Positions 29,301 to 37,040 of a DNA stretch of 64,000 nt are shown piece by piece (the first letter of the stretch is position 1; every line of letters begins with the position of its first letter). A model generated the notes under the pieces. The model searched no databases. It was given only the letters and a program-made list of their open reading frames with translations, and had not been told where the DNA came from. This DNA is from Candidatus Aminicenantota bacterium (GTDB taxonomy: Bacteria > Acidobacteriota > Aminicenantia > Aminicenantales > UBA8522), in the NCBI GenBank assembly GCA_017886205.1, contig JAFNEO010000024.1, positions 1 to 64,000 of the forward strand, written 5' to 3'. The position numbers and the translations under genes are program-made.

Positions 29301-29535
29301 GAAGCAACGACAGGACCTGATGATCTGGATGGAGGGCTGGAGTCTGTCTCTAGACGAGATGAATTTCCATAAGACGGGCTTGAGGAGCGGCGGAATCCTG
29401 GATGTCCATCTGGTCACGGATGAGGACATCGCCAACAGGACAAGCTATGCGGTGAAGATCGACGCCGTTACCGATGCGGCCAGGCCTTTGCTGCTCAAAG
29501 ACGGCGCCTGCCAACCGGACAGAGAGCGCTCCTAG
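26329..29535 (+). CDS. GAF-like / PPDK_N / nucleotidyltransferase fusion protein B
   Basis: N-term QYPDICIAKITLEG...PFLKEETKLLGTIVERL; GKLGGKSTGLYLA, IIVRSSSLLEDRTGASFSGKYKSLFLAN; C-term VIGSTKNATAGPQSDIDLLVHF. Confidence 0.87.
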   Translation: MTERPKNVDTLIWFLSERAKELSCLYKIEELLNKPDPNLADICRGVIEAIPPGWQYPDICIAKITLEGHSCQSANFQETPWVQFADIKVQDKKVGRLSVYYTAEMPHADDGPFLKEETKLLGTIVERLGHYLLYSRMKQAYQDYQSARLDVAAHKAEEWRMALNFLRQTNKNLFLGISRRMLNFLSWSGIQEAEKILQKSLAGQKGRTAGYPEDDNRPYQVALSTFTEKLSDETFRLAAKHLTGEQILVNIQKWIQEDRLSFLVQVTNRNLSLTQVVDAIRRYHHIAAEGIELPAASKRGVLVSLIQRFLSDQPEFIHTAVDHVEIDDFYEILDHIVFSPESLGKLGGKSTGLYLAKHILKRSAESLSHFGEIKVPKTWYITSDGLLSFLSHNNLNEVVEQKYKDIDQVRLEYPHIIQTFKNSPFPTDIIQGLSMVLDDFKDQPIIVRSSSLLEDRTGASFSGKYKSLFLANQGGKQERLEALKEATAEVYASTYGPDPIGYRAERGLLDFAEEMGIMIQEVVGTRVGHYFFPSFAGVVFSRNEFRWSPRIKREDGLLRLVLGLGTRAVDRTSDDYPVLIAPGQVGLRVNVTADEVVRYAPKKVDVINLKTNSFETIEIKELLKKCGEGIPAVDKIVSVYDGQCLRKPLGRAVDFEKDDLVVTFEGLVSETSFIPQLRQVMRLLEEKLQSPVDIEFASDGQSFYLLQCRPQSFMEGGGPARIPKDLPKESIVFLANRYISNGSLPDITHIVYVDPESYDGLSSQADLLAVGRAVGRLNKLLPRRRFILMGPGRWGSRGDIRLGVKVSYSDISNTAALVEIARKKGNILPDLSFGTHFFQDLVEAEIRYLPLYPDEHGTLFQESFLRDSPNILPRVLPEHADIADTVRVIDVAEAAGGKVLRILMNADLDEAVGFLVDPRIDPPLAPLSKEMEKKRAENHWAWRLEMAEHIASKLDPGRFGVQAMYVIGSTKNATAGPQSDIDLLVHFRGTKKQRQDLMIWMEGWSLSLDEMNFHKTGLRSGGILDVHLVTDEDIANRTSYAVKIDAVTDAARPLLLKDGACQPDRERS

Positions 29536-30389
29536 ATCAACTCCCGGGTGGCGGCGTCCAAGCTATCGGGATCGAAGCGGACGAGCGAGAGTTCGGGTCC
29601 GTCGTGAGCGGCTGAGAAGCAGTGGGTACGGCCGATCCGGTCGCGCCAGGAGCCGGAAATCCTGGCCGATTCATGCACATGGCCGTGAAGAGTCAGGAGC
29701 GGCTGGCGGGCTTTGATGAACCGGCGGACGGCGATGCTCCCGAGATGGCAATCGAGAGGGACATGATCGATCATCTTCCCTCCCCGAGCCGACAAGTCAA
29801 GCTTGGTTTGGTAGGGGGGTGTGTGGAAGAGGAAAATCGCTCTGGCCAAGTCTTGGTTCTCGGTGAACCGGTCCAGATCATCTTTGATCGTCAGATATTT
29901 GATTTTTTGCTCAGAGACGGGATAGGTCCGCCATCCCTCCTCGGGTGAGACGGCGTCCGGGTCGGCATAACGGGACACGTCGTACCGTTCCCAGTCTTTC
30001 AGGAGAAACGGCGTTGGGGGAACATAAGCATAGCCGTAGATGGTGAATTCTCCAAACCCGACTCGGCGCTGATGGATATACTCCCAGACACCGCGGGCCG
30101 CCGCATCCAGAACCGCTGCTTCTTCAATCCGGGCATCGTCATTGCCCATGATCAGGAAGACCCGCGGATAGTCTTCCCCAAGCTCCCGGCGCAATTCCAT
30201 AAGATTCTTAACCAGGAAATCATTAATGAAATCCCGATGCGGAAAATCCAGAGTCTCATGGGCATGCCACGCATGGGGGAGAACGTCGCCGCCGATGAAC
30301 ACGGCCTCGGGCTTTTCCCGGAGGACCGCCTCAAAAAGCGTCTGATAACGGCCTATCCTGCCGTGGAGGTCGGAGACAAAGAAGGTCAT
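29532..30389 (-). CDS. Metallophosphoesterase (calcineurin-like)
   Basis: FFVSDLHGRIGRYQ, VFIGGDVLPHAW, LIMGNDD, LTLHGHVHESARI. Confidence 0.9.
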   Translation of the reverse strand: MTFFVSDLHGRIGRYQTLFEAVLREKPEAVFIGGDVLPHAWHAHETLDFPHRDFINDFLVKNLMELRRELGEDYPRVFLIMGNDDARIEEAAVLDAAARGVWEYIHQRRVGFGEFTIYGYAYVPPTPFLLKDWERYDVSRYADPDAVSPEEGWRTYPVSEQKIKYLTIKDDLDRFTENQDLARAIFLFHTPPYQTKLDLSARGGKMIDHVPLDCHLGSIAVRRFIKARQPLLTLHGHVHESARISGSWRDRIGRTHCFSAAHDGPELSLVRFDPDSLDAATRELI

Positions 30390-30471
30390 GGACACAGGGA
30401 GAATGATAGCGAAAATCCGAGGGGGCGACAACTCCACCGAATTCGCCCCTGAGAACGTTCAAAGAAGAGGA

Positions 30472-31194
30472 TTAGGGACCTTCGCCCACGTTGAACTTGT
30501 AGCCGACGCCGCGCACGGTCTGGATGTACCTTTTGGCCTTGCCGAGCTTCTTCCGGAGGCCGGTCAGATGATAATCGACAACACGCTCGGTGATCGGGTA
30601 ACCGTCTTCTCGGACATTGTCGAGGATTCGAGACCGGGTAAAAACCTGGTTGGGTTTGCCCGCAAGAAGGGCAAGAATCTCGAATTCCGTCTTGGTCAGG
30701 GCGATCTTCCGGCCGCCCGCCAAGACCTCGTACGCCCCCCGGTTGATCACCAAGCCGTCGATTTCCAGCGTCGTTTTTTGATCGCCTGCCGACTGGACCC
30801 TCCTCCTCAGAAGGGCCTGGATGCGGGCCAACAGGACCTGTGGCTCAAAAGGCTTCGTAACGTAATCGTCGGCATAATCCTTCAGGCCGGCGACGATATC
30901 CTCCATCCGTTTCTTGGCCGTCACCATGATGACCAAGATCTCGGAGGTGTTGGGATCCTTTTTCAGGATGCCGCAGACTTTATGGCCGTCGATTCCCGGG
31001 AGCAGGAGGTCCAGAAGGATGAGGTCCGGCCTCTCCCTCCTCACCAGCTCCAGGGCTTCCTCTCCTGTCTGGGCGCAGAGGACTTCATAGCCTTCTCGCC
31101 AAAGGATGAAAGACAGGCTTTTCTGAAGGTTGACGTCGTCCTCGACACAGAGAATCCTGGCTTTGGGGGGGGTATCTTCGCTCGCTGCTTTCAT
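30472..31194 (-). CDS. OmpR/PhoB-family response regulator
   Basis: ILCVEDDVNLQ, LILLDLLLPGIDG, VTAKK, DYVTKPF; C-terminal winged helix LTKTEFEILALLAGKPNQVFTRSRIL. Confidence 0.93.
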   Translation of the reverse strand: MKAASEDTPPKARILCVEDDVNLQKSLSFILWREGYEVLCAQTGEEALELVRRERPDLILLDLLLPGIDGHKVCGILKKDPNTSEILVIMVTAKKRMEDIVAGLKDYADDYVTKPFEPQVLLARIQALLRRRVQSAGDQKTTLEIDGLVINRGAYEVLAGGRKIALTKTEFEILALLAGKPNQVFTRSRILDNVREDGYPITERVVDYHLTGLRKKLGKAKRYIQTVRGVGYKFNVGEGP

Positions 31195-31266
31195 CCCGGA
31201 ATTTGACCCGGCTCCCTCATTTTAACGAAAACCAAACAAAAAGCAAACGGAATCAAAATAGTGGAA

Positions 31267-31512
31267 GCCACTCCGCTTCCGTGATGACATGGATATAGAA
31301 CGGGGTCCTGTCACGACGCGTCCCCGTCCGACCTCTACGGAGACACTGACCTTATTCCCCCTTGATTGCCCAAGGGGGATAATGGGGGATTAATGCGATA
31401 CAAACAAATTCTAAAAAAGTGTCTCCGCAGCATGTCTGCTTCAGGCGTTGCGGGGACTGGCGCCGTGCCACCCCTCTCTCGATCAGGCTTCAAATCACGG
31501 CAATGGAGGTGC
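31267..31512. repeat. Fold-back (MITE-like) element, copy B, 246 bp
   Basis: CTCCGCTTCCGTGAT / ATCACGGCAATGGAG ends; CGGGGTCCTGTCACGACGCGTCCCCGTCCG and GGCGTTGCGGGGACTGGCGCCGTGCCACCCCTC shared with copy A. Confidence 0.75.
31338..31427. repeat. Nested element with perfect 10-bp terminal inverted repeats inside copy B
   Basis: CGGAGACACT ... AGTGTCTCCG; segment absent from copy A. Confidence 0.55.
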
Positions 31513-31576
31513 AATCCAAGAGAGTCGGCAGGAAAAATCCCAGAGGACAGTGATCGTTGAGCAGGGTGAGTCGATA

Positions 31577-33019
31577 TCAGATGCGGGAGTCTCGCTCTGT
31601 GTAAACTTTGATCCATTTATCGACAATTTCGACTAGGGTTTGACACAGTCCGGTACCGCTGCCGTGGATGGGGCGGAGCTCCTCGGCCAGCTCGGGATAG
31701 CCCCGGCGGTCAAGCCAGGAAGAGATGATGTCGTTATCGGAGTAAGGCTGAATTTTCTCCGGCGCCAGGGAGCGAAGGGCCGCCAGGAGATCGGGCAGGT
31801 TAAAGACCTTCTTTCCTCCCATGGCCAGTGGGGTCCGGTCCAGGCGCGCTATCTCGACTTGCAGGTTCCTCTTGAGAAGGGTAATGAGCGCGCGGCCTCG
31901 GCTCCTCCTGGGGCGCAGCCTGTCCCCCAGCTCCCGGTAGCTGTGCATGTAGAGCCAGGTCGAAAACTTGTCCTTGTCACCGTAGTTTTCCAGCATTTGG
32001 CGCAGTCGGCGGGCCTCCTCGGTGTCCTTTTCTGCGTCAAGAAGGATCCCGCAGATCTCCCTGATATTCCTGGCCCGCCGGAGCTCCCGGCCGTCATCAT
32101 CGGAAAGGAAGAAGTCTCCCATCCCAGTGAAGTTGAGGATGTACGCTTTGAGCTTCTCGAGGCTCCCAGGATCCCCCTTGGGAAGGACGAAGCCCAGGCC
32201 TTGAAGTTCATGGGCTTCTTTTGCTTTGGAGGCGATAATCACGGGAATGCGGGGAAAGTGCTTGTTCACCAACCGGATGAGGTCACGGCCGGCGCCGCTC
32301 TGAAGTTCGTTTCCTTTGGGGAAGAAGATGTCCGTAATCAGGCAAACGACATCGTCCCCGTGACCCCGGGGGAGCCGGCTCTCGGCACTGATCTTGGACT
32401 CCTCTTCGACCCCGAAAAGAAAACAGAGGCTTTCCTCGTAGGTCCTGGTGATCATGACGTCAGCGCGCTGGCCGATGATCGCATACAGCACCGGAAGGAA
32501 TTGGGAAAACCAGCGCGGCTCGTCGTCTACAATATGGAAAATGAACCGTCTGAGGCTGGAGTGTTTTTTGATGTTGAGCAGGTCCTCCGCCGCCCGGACG
32601 GCCGGCAGGACGATGCTTTCGGGGGGAAAGGCGTCCCGGTTGACGGCGAAGACGAGGTCGGCGCCGGCCGCATAGGGATACTTCTGCCAAGCCGCTTGAG
32701 GGGGTGCGTATTGGATGTACGGCTGGAACGATAAAAGGACAAAAACCGAGTCCTGACTCCGGGCGTGCAGCTTTTTGGCATCGAGGATGGCGAGGCCGGT
32801 ATCATCGAAGAGGAAGACCGACGGTTCTCCGGAGGCGGCGGCCAGCACCGACTGGGGATCAGGGAGGACCTCCGTACTTAACCACGGCATCTTCTCGTCC
32901 AGGACCTTCCTGGACTCACGGACCCGTCCGTCGGCCGCAAAAAAGTACGCCCGCTTGATCTTGACGGGGTTGATGATCCGGGGGATAAACTCATATTCCC
33001 GGGAAGCACGCCTAGCCAT
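31577..33019 (-). CDS. Response-regulator receiver-like protein (two receiver-like regions)
   Basis: FIFHIVDDEPRWFSQFLPVLYAIIGQ...VVCLITDIFFPKGNELQSGAGRDLIRLVNKHFPRIPVIIAS...GFVLPKGD; repeated SxWLxxRxYxELxxxLRP motif. Confidence 0.8.
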   Translation of the reverse strand: MARRASREYEFIPRIINPVKIKRAYFFAADGRVRESRKVLDEKMPWLSTEVLPDPQSVLAAASGEPSVFLFDDTGLAILDAKKLHARSQDSVFVLLSFQPYIQYAPPQAAWQKYPYAAGADLVFAVNRDAFPPESIVLPAVRAAEDLLNIKKHSSLRRFIFHIVDDEPRWFSQFLPVLYAIIGQRADVMITRTYEESLCFLFGVEEESKISAESRLPRGHGDDVVCLITDIFFPKGNELQSGAGRDLIRLVNKHFPRIPVIIASKAKEAHELQGLGFVLPKGDPGSLEKLKAYILNFTGMGDFFLSDDDGRELRRARNIREICGILLDAEKDTEEARRLRQMLENYGDKDKFSTWLYMHSYRELGDRLRPRRSRGRALITLLKRNLQVEIARLDRTPLAMGGKKVFNLPDLLAALRSLAPEKIQPYSDNDIISSWLDRRGYPELAEELRPIHGSGTGLCQTLVEIVDKWIKVYTERDSRI

Positions 33020-34679
33020 TCTCAGTAACCACCTGGCAGCGTTGGTTTAAGGAATCCGCATACACTGTGACGGGGCGAGGAAAGGCCAACACCGAAAGCG
33101 CCGACTCTGGATGAGTTCCGGAGAAAAGCCACGGGTCGAAGGTATCAAGCTGCGGCGTGACATAACCGTAGATGATATTGTTGCTCATCAGGTTGGTCAA
33201 GAAATGGGTGCCCTGGGTCCCGTACATCCGGGTCTGGAGTCTCTTCTGATCCTCGTCGAACCCACCCTGAATCATATACAGGAAATGGCTGCCGTAGACG
33301 CCCCCGGTGAGGCTTCCTTCTTCGGGCAGAGGTTCGGACCGCCCGGCTACGTCCACTCCGTATTCGAAGATCGCCGCCGCCTGGTCGACGTCCTTAAACT
33401 CGACGAAGATGCCCCAATCCGAGTTCTTGCTCCCTAGGCGTCCGGGAACGACCAAGATGTATTTCTCGCCCCGGCCCTTCATCTCGCGGTTGACCTCGAC
33501 GACCCGCTTTCGGACCGCCGCCTGCATGTCTTTTGTATAGAGGAAAGGAGATACCACGACAGCGAACCTGATGTCCTTCTTGACCCCATGTCCCTGGGCG
33601 TTGGTGATTGAGAGGTATGTATGGCGGATATGTCGGGGAACCGGGAGCGCCTCGAACCTCAGTTCGGGCAACTCGGTTAGCTGGACGATGTGAAAGGTCC
33701 CTTTTCTGTCCTCCTTCCGGGAGAAGTCGAGGTTGAAGACAAACTCGATCTGGAAATGGGAGGATATGCGGGCGGAGATAGTTTCCATGATCTCGGCAAG
33801 GGTTGTCCTGAACCCAAAGTGGTTGTTCTGGATGAGCTCCTCGATCGTAATCAGGTTGTTCTGGATCCCCAGGAGTCGGATCTTATGAAAATTGGCGAAC
33901 CGCACGTGCAGCTTCCTCATCGTCTCCAGTTCTTCCCCCTTGAGGTCTCTGTTCCTGGTCATGTCAAGAGCATAAAAATACTGTTGGCCGGTCCCGATCT
34001 TCAGGAGATCGAGGGGGATCGGGTTGCGGATGGTAGCCATGGAGATGACGGGAAAATCATCCAGGACGGTGGCGTAGCCGTGGCCGAAGGCGATCCGGGC
34101 AAACCCCTCCTTGGGGTTCTGGTTCTTCAGGGCATGGGGAAAAAAGGAGCTCGCCACGCCGGAAATATAGGGATAATAAACCGGGCCAGCGAGCGTGTCG
34201 TCGAAGAGCCCGGGGATGGGGTTGATCACGATGGCCATCTTTTCCCGGCTATCGGGCGGCTGCTTCCGGCGGAAGTCATCATAGATATGGCCGATCGCCA
34301 GGCCAGCCTGAACGACGCGGACCTTCGGGTCGGGATGGTTGTTGGGCAGCATGAAGGAGGCGTTCTCGCCCGCGTGAACGGGGCCGATGCCGGCTGTCGT
34401 GCGGCCCGCCTCATTCGTGGCCGACGAGCGGATACCCAGGGGGATTTCCCCGAGTTCGTCGAGAATCGAAGTGACGTTTAGAAGCTCCTGCTCCCCGAGC
34501 CTGCAGTTGTTCTCCAGGTACCGGTCATAGAAATCCGTGGCCAGGATGCACGTCTTGAGCTTTCCGACCTTCAGGAGGGAAATCTCGTTGATCCTGATGA
34601 GCCCGGCCCCCTTCCCTCCCGGAGCCCCGGACCCATAGACTTTGACGTCGCCTTCTTTCTCGGTTATTGGGATGCTCAT
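33012..34679 (-). CDS. PEP/pyruvate-binding (PPDK_N-like) domain protein C, divergent
   Basis: GAPGGKGAGLIRINE, LGIRSSATNEAGR, AIVINPIPGLFDDTLAGPVYYPYISGVASSFFPH, VVPGRLGSKNSDWGIFVEF. Confidence 0.85.
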   Translation of the reverse strand: MSIPITEKEGDVKVYGSGAPGGKGAGLIRINEISLLKVGKLKTCILATDFYDRYLENNCRLGEQELLNVTSILDELGEIPLGIRSSATNEAGRTTAGIGPVHAGENASFMLPNNHPDPKVRVVQAGLAIGHIYDDFRRKQPPDSREKMAIVINPIPGLFDDTLAGPVYYPYISGVASSFFPHALKNQNPKEGFARIAFGHGYATVLDDFPVISMATIRNPIPLDLLKIGTGQQYFYALDMTRNRDLKGEELETMRKLHVRFANFHKIRLLGIQNNLITIEELIQNNHFGFRTTLAEIMETISARISSHFQIEFVFNLDFSRKEDRKGTFHIVQLTELPELRFEALPVPRHIRHTYLSITNAQGHGVKKDIRFAVVVSPFLYTKDMQAAVRKRVVEVNREMKGRGEKYILVVPGRLGSKNSDWGIFVEFKDVDQAAAIFEYGVDVAGRSEPLPEEGSLTGGVYGSHFLYMIQGGFDEDQKRLQTRMYGTQGTHFLTNLMSNNIIYGYVTPQLDTFDPWLFSGTHPESALSVLAFPRPVTVYADSLNQRCQVVTENG

Positions 34680-34868
34680 CTTGCCTTTTTTATATTATGA
34701 CAAGCCTATTTTTTAGTAAAGGATCGGAGGGCGGGCAAGATGAGGAACCCGCCAAACGATTGGCGAAAGTCACGTCGGGTCCCGTTAGAGTTCAGGTCGA
34801 TGGCCAGCCCAGCGATAATACGCGGCCGCACGGGTAGGCGATCAGAACGAGCGAAAAGTCGATGGGCT

Positions 34869-37013
34869 CTATTTCAGCCACTGGTCAAGCCAGCCGATGA
34901 CCGTCTCGTGCCAGAGGATGGAGTTGGCCGGCTTGAGGACCCAGTGGTTCTCGTCGGGGAAATAGAGGAATTTGCTCGGGATGCCGCGCCGCTGCAGGGC
35001 GTTGAAGGTCCCGAACCCCTGCGATTCCACGATCCGGAAGTCCTGGCCGCTATGGACGACGAGCATCGGAGTCTTCCAGTTCTTGACGAAATTCACCGGG
35101 TTGTGCTTCTCGTAGCCCTGAGGATTGTCCCAGGGGGTGCCCATGTGGTCCCACTCCGGGAACCAGAGCTCTTCGGTCTCAAAGTAAGCGGCCCGCTCGT
35201 CAATGTTGCCGTCGTGCGCAATAAGGCACTTGAAGCGGTCCGGCCAGTTCCCTTCTATCCAGTTGACCATGAAGCCGCCGAACGAGGCGCCCAGAGCCCC
35301 GACCCGCGTGCCATCCATCCAGGGGTATTTCGCTAACGCTGCCGCCAGCCCTTTTTGCAAATCCTCAAGGGGCTTCCCTCCCCAGTCGCCGCGGATGGAA
35401 TCGCAGAAGGCCTGACCGTAGCCCGTCGAGCCGTGAAAATCGACCATGACTACGGCATACCCGGCACCAGCGTAAGCCTGGGGGTTCCAACGGTAGTGGA
35501 AATCGTTCCCGAATGAGCCCTGAGGGCCGCCGTGGATAAGGAAGGCCACCGGGTATTTTTTAGCGGGGTCGAAGTCGACCGGTTTGACAATATAGCCATA
35601 CACCGTCTCGTTGTTCCACCCTTTGAAGCTGAACTGCTCGTAATCCCCCATCCGGGCGGCGGCGACCTTGGCCGCGTTGATCCCGGTGATGGCCTTCTCC
35701 CCGACGCCGGGCCTGATTGAATAGATCTCCACCGGCGATTTCAAGTTGTGCCGCTCGAAGATGATCCCCTCCTCTGCCGGAGCGAAACCGTTCGCTGTCC
35801 CCTGATCAACAAGCGTATCCGCTTTCCCGGTCGCGACATCAACGGCAAAGAGGGAGGTCTGACCCTTATTGGGCGCCGTGGCCAGGATCTTTGTCCCGTC
35901 CGGAGTCCAGCAGAAGGAAGCCACAGAATAATCCCAGGATTCAGTCAGGACGCGCTCCTGTCCCTCGGGCCAGGGTTTGAGCACAACCCGGAAGCGGTCG
36001 GCTTCATAGCGCGGGCGGGCCATGGCCAGGTAGGCCAGGGTCTTCCCGTCCGGCGAGAAAACAGGCGTGGTATCCCAGGCCTGATTAGCTTCGGTCAGGC
36101 AGCGGGGTGGTGCCGACCCATCGACCGGAACATAGTAGAGGTCGAAATCGGTGGACCAGGCTTCCTGCTGGCCTACATCACGGGCGGTGAAGACAAGGCC
36201 CTTTCCGTCCGTGGTGAAGGCGATCTCCTCGGGCCCGCCAAAGGGTTTGCTGGGTGTATCGGCATCCATGGCCGGCATCAGGTCTTTGGCCTCTCCGCCC
36301 TTTTTCGGCACAACGAAGACGTGGGACCGCCGGCCGTCGCTCCAGGTGTCCCAATGACGGACAAAGAGCTTCTCATAGAGGCGGCCCGTAGCCTTCCGTT
36401 TTTCGGCCGCCGCGAGCTTCTCGGCCGTTGCTTCCGCACTCTGCCCCGGAAAGACTTCCATGGTGACGGCGAGAAATTCGCCGGCCGCAGAGACGACGAG
36501 GTTCCCGATATCGAGTGGCAACTTGGTCACCTGCTCGGCCTCTCCCCCATCGACCTTAATACGCCAGACCTGGGACGAGCCGGACCGCGTGGACAGGAAA
36601 AAAACGCACTTGCCGCAGGGCGACCAGCGGGCGTTGTAGTCGGCGGCTGGATGTGAAGTCAGACGGCGGAGCCCTTTCCCGTCCGTGCCGATGAGCCAGA
36701 TGTCTGTCCGGCCGCGGTTGGCCTCGAGATCTGTTTCCCAAACATTGAATAGAATCCATTTCCCGTCCGGAGAAACGCGCGAGTCCGAGATCCGGTCCAT
36801 GGCCAGCATGTCCCGGACCGAAAGGGGATGGGTCTCCCCTGACGGGGCTTGCGCTTGAGCAGAAGCCGGGCTAACTGCAAAAAACGCTCCCAAAGTCAAA
36901 ATCGAAATGGCTATGAAGAATAATGAAGGACGACGCATTGAATCACCTCCCGAACTTACGAAACGCTTATAGCACACCCCTCCGTCTCTCGTCAAAAACG
37001 TGTTTTCAGCCAT
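34869..37013 (-). CDS. Exported S9-family prolyl oligopeptidase-like peptidase
   Basis: WD40-like propeller; GASFGGFMVNWIEG nucleophile elbow; C-terminal VVHSGQDFRI and PDENHWVL. Confidence 0.92.
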   Translation of the reverse strand: MAENTFLTRDGGVCYKRFVSSGGDSMRRPSLFFIAISILTLGAFFAVSPASAQAQAPSGETHPLSVRDMLAMDRISDSRVSPDGKWILFNVWETDLEANRGRTDIWLIGTDGKGLRRLTSHPAADYNARWSPCGKCVFFLSTRSGSSQVWRIKVDGGEAEQVTKLPLDIGNLVVSAAGEFLAVTMEVFPGQSAEATAEKLAAAEKRKATGRLYEKLFVRHWDTWSDGRRSHVFVVPKKGGEAKDLMPAMDADTPSKPFGGPEEIAFTTDGKGLVFTARDVGQQEAWSTDFDLYYVPVDGSAPPRCLTEANQAWDTTPVFSPDGKTLAYLAMARPRYEADRFRVVLKPWPEGQERVLTESWDYSVASFCWTPDGTKILATAPNKGQTSLFAVDVATGKADTLVDQGTANGFAPAEEGIIFERHNLKSPVEIYSIRPGVGEKAITGINAAKVAAARMGDYEQFSFKGWNNETVYGYIVKPVDFDPAKKYPVAFLIHGGPQGSFGNDFHYRWNPQAYAGAGYAVVMVDFHGSTGYGQAFCDSIRGDWGGKPLEDLQKGLAAALAKYPWMDGTRVGALGASFGGFMVNWIEGNWPDRFKCLIAHDGNIDERAAYFETEELWFPEWDHMGTPWDNPQGYEKHNPVNFVKNWKTPMLVVHSGQDFRIVESQGFGTFNALQRRGIPSKFLYFPDENHWVLKPANSILWHETVIGWLDQWLK
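36966..36995 (-). promoter_or_regulatory. Sigma70-like promoter TTGACG-N18-TATAAG
   Basis: Minus-strand TTGACG (36990-36995) and TGCTATAAG (-10 at 36966-36971). Confidence 0.5.
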
Positions 37014-37040
37014 CGCCGGACCGACTAAAACAGCTTCTGC

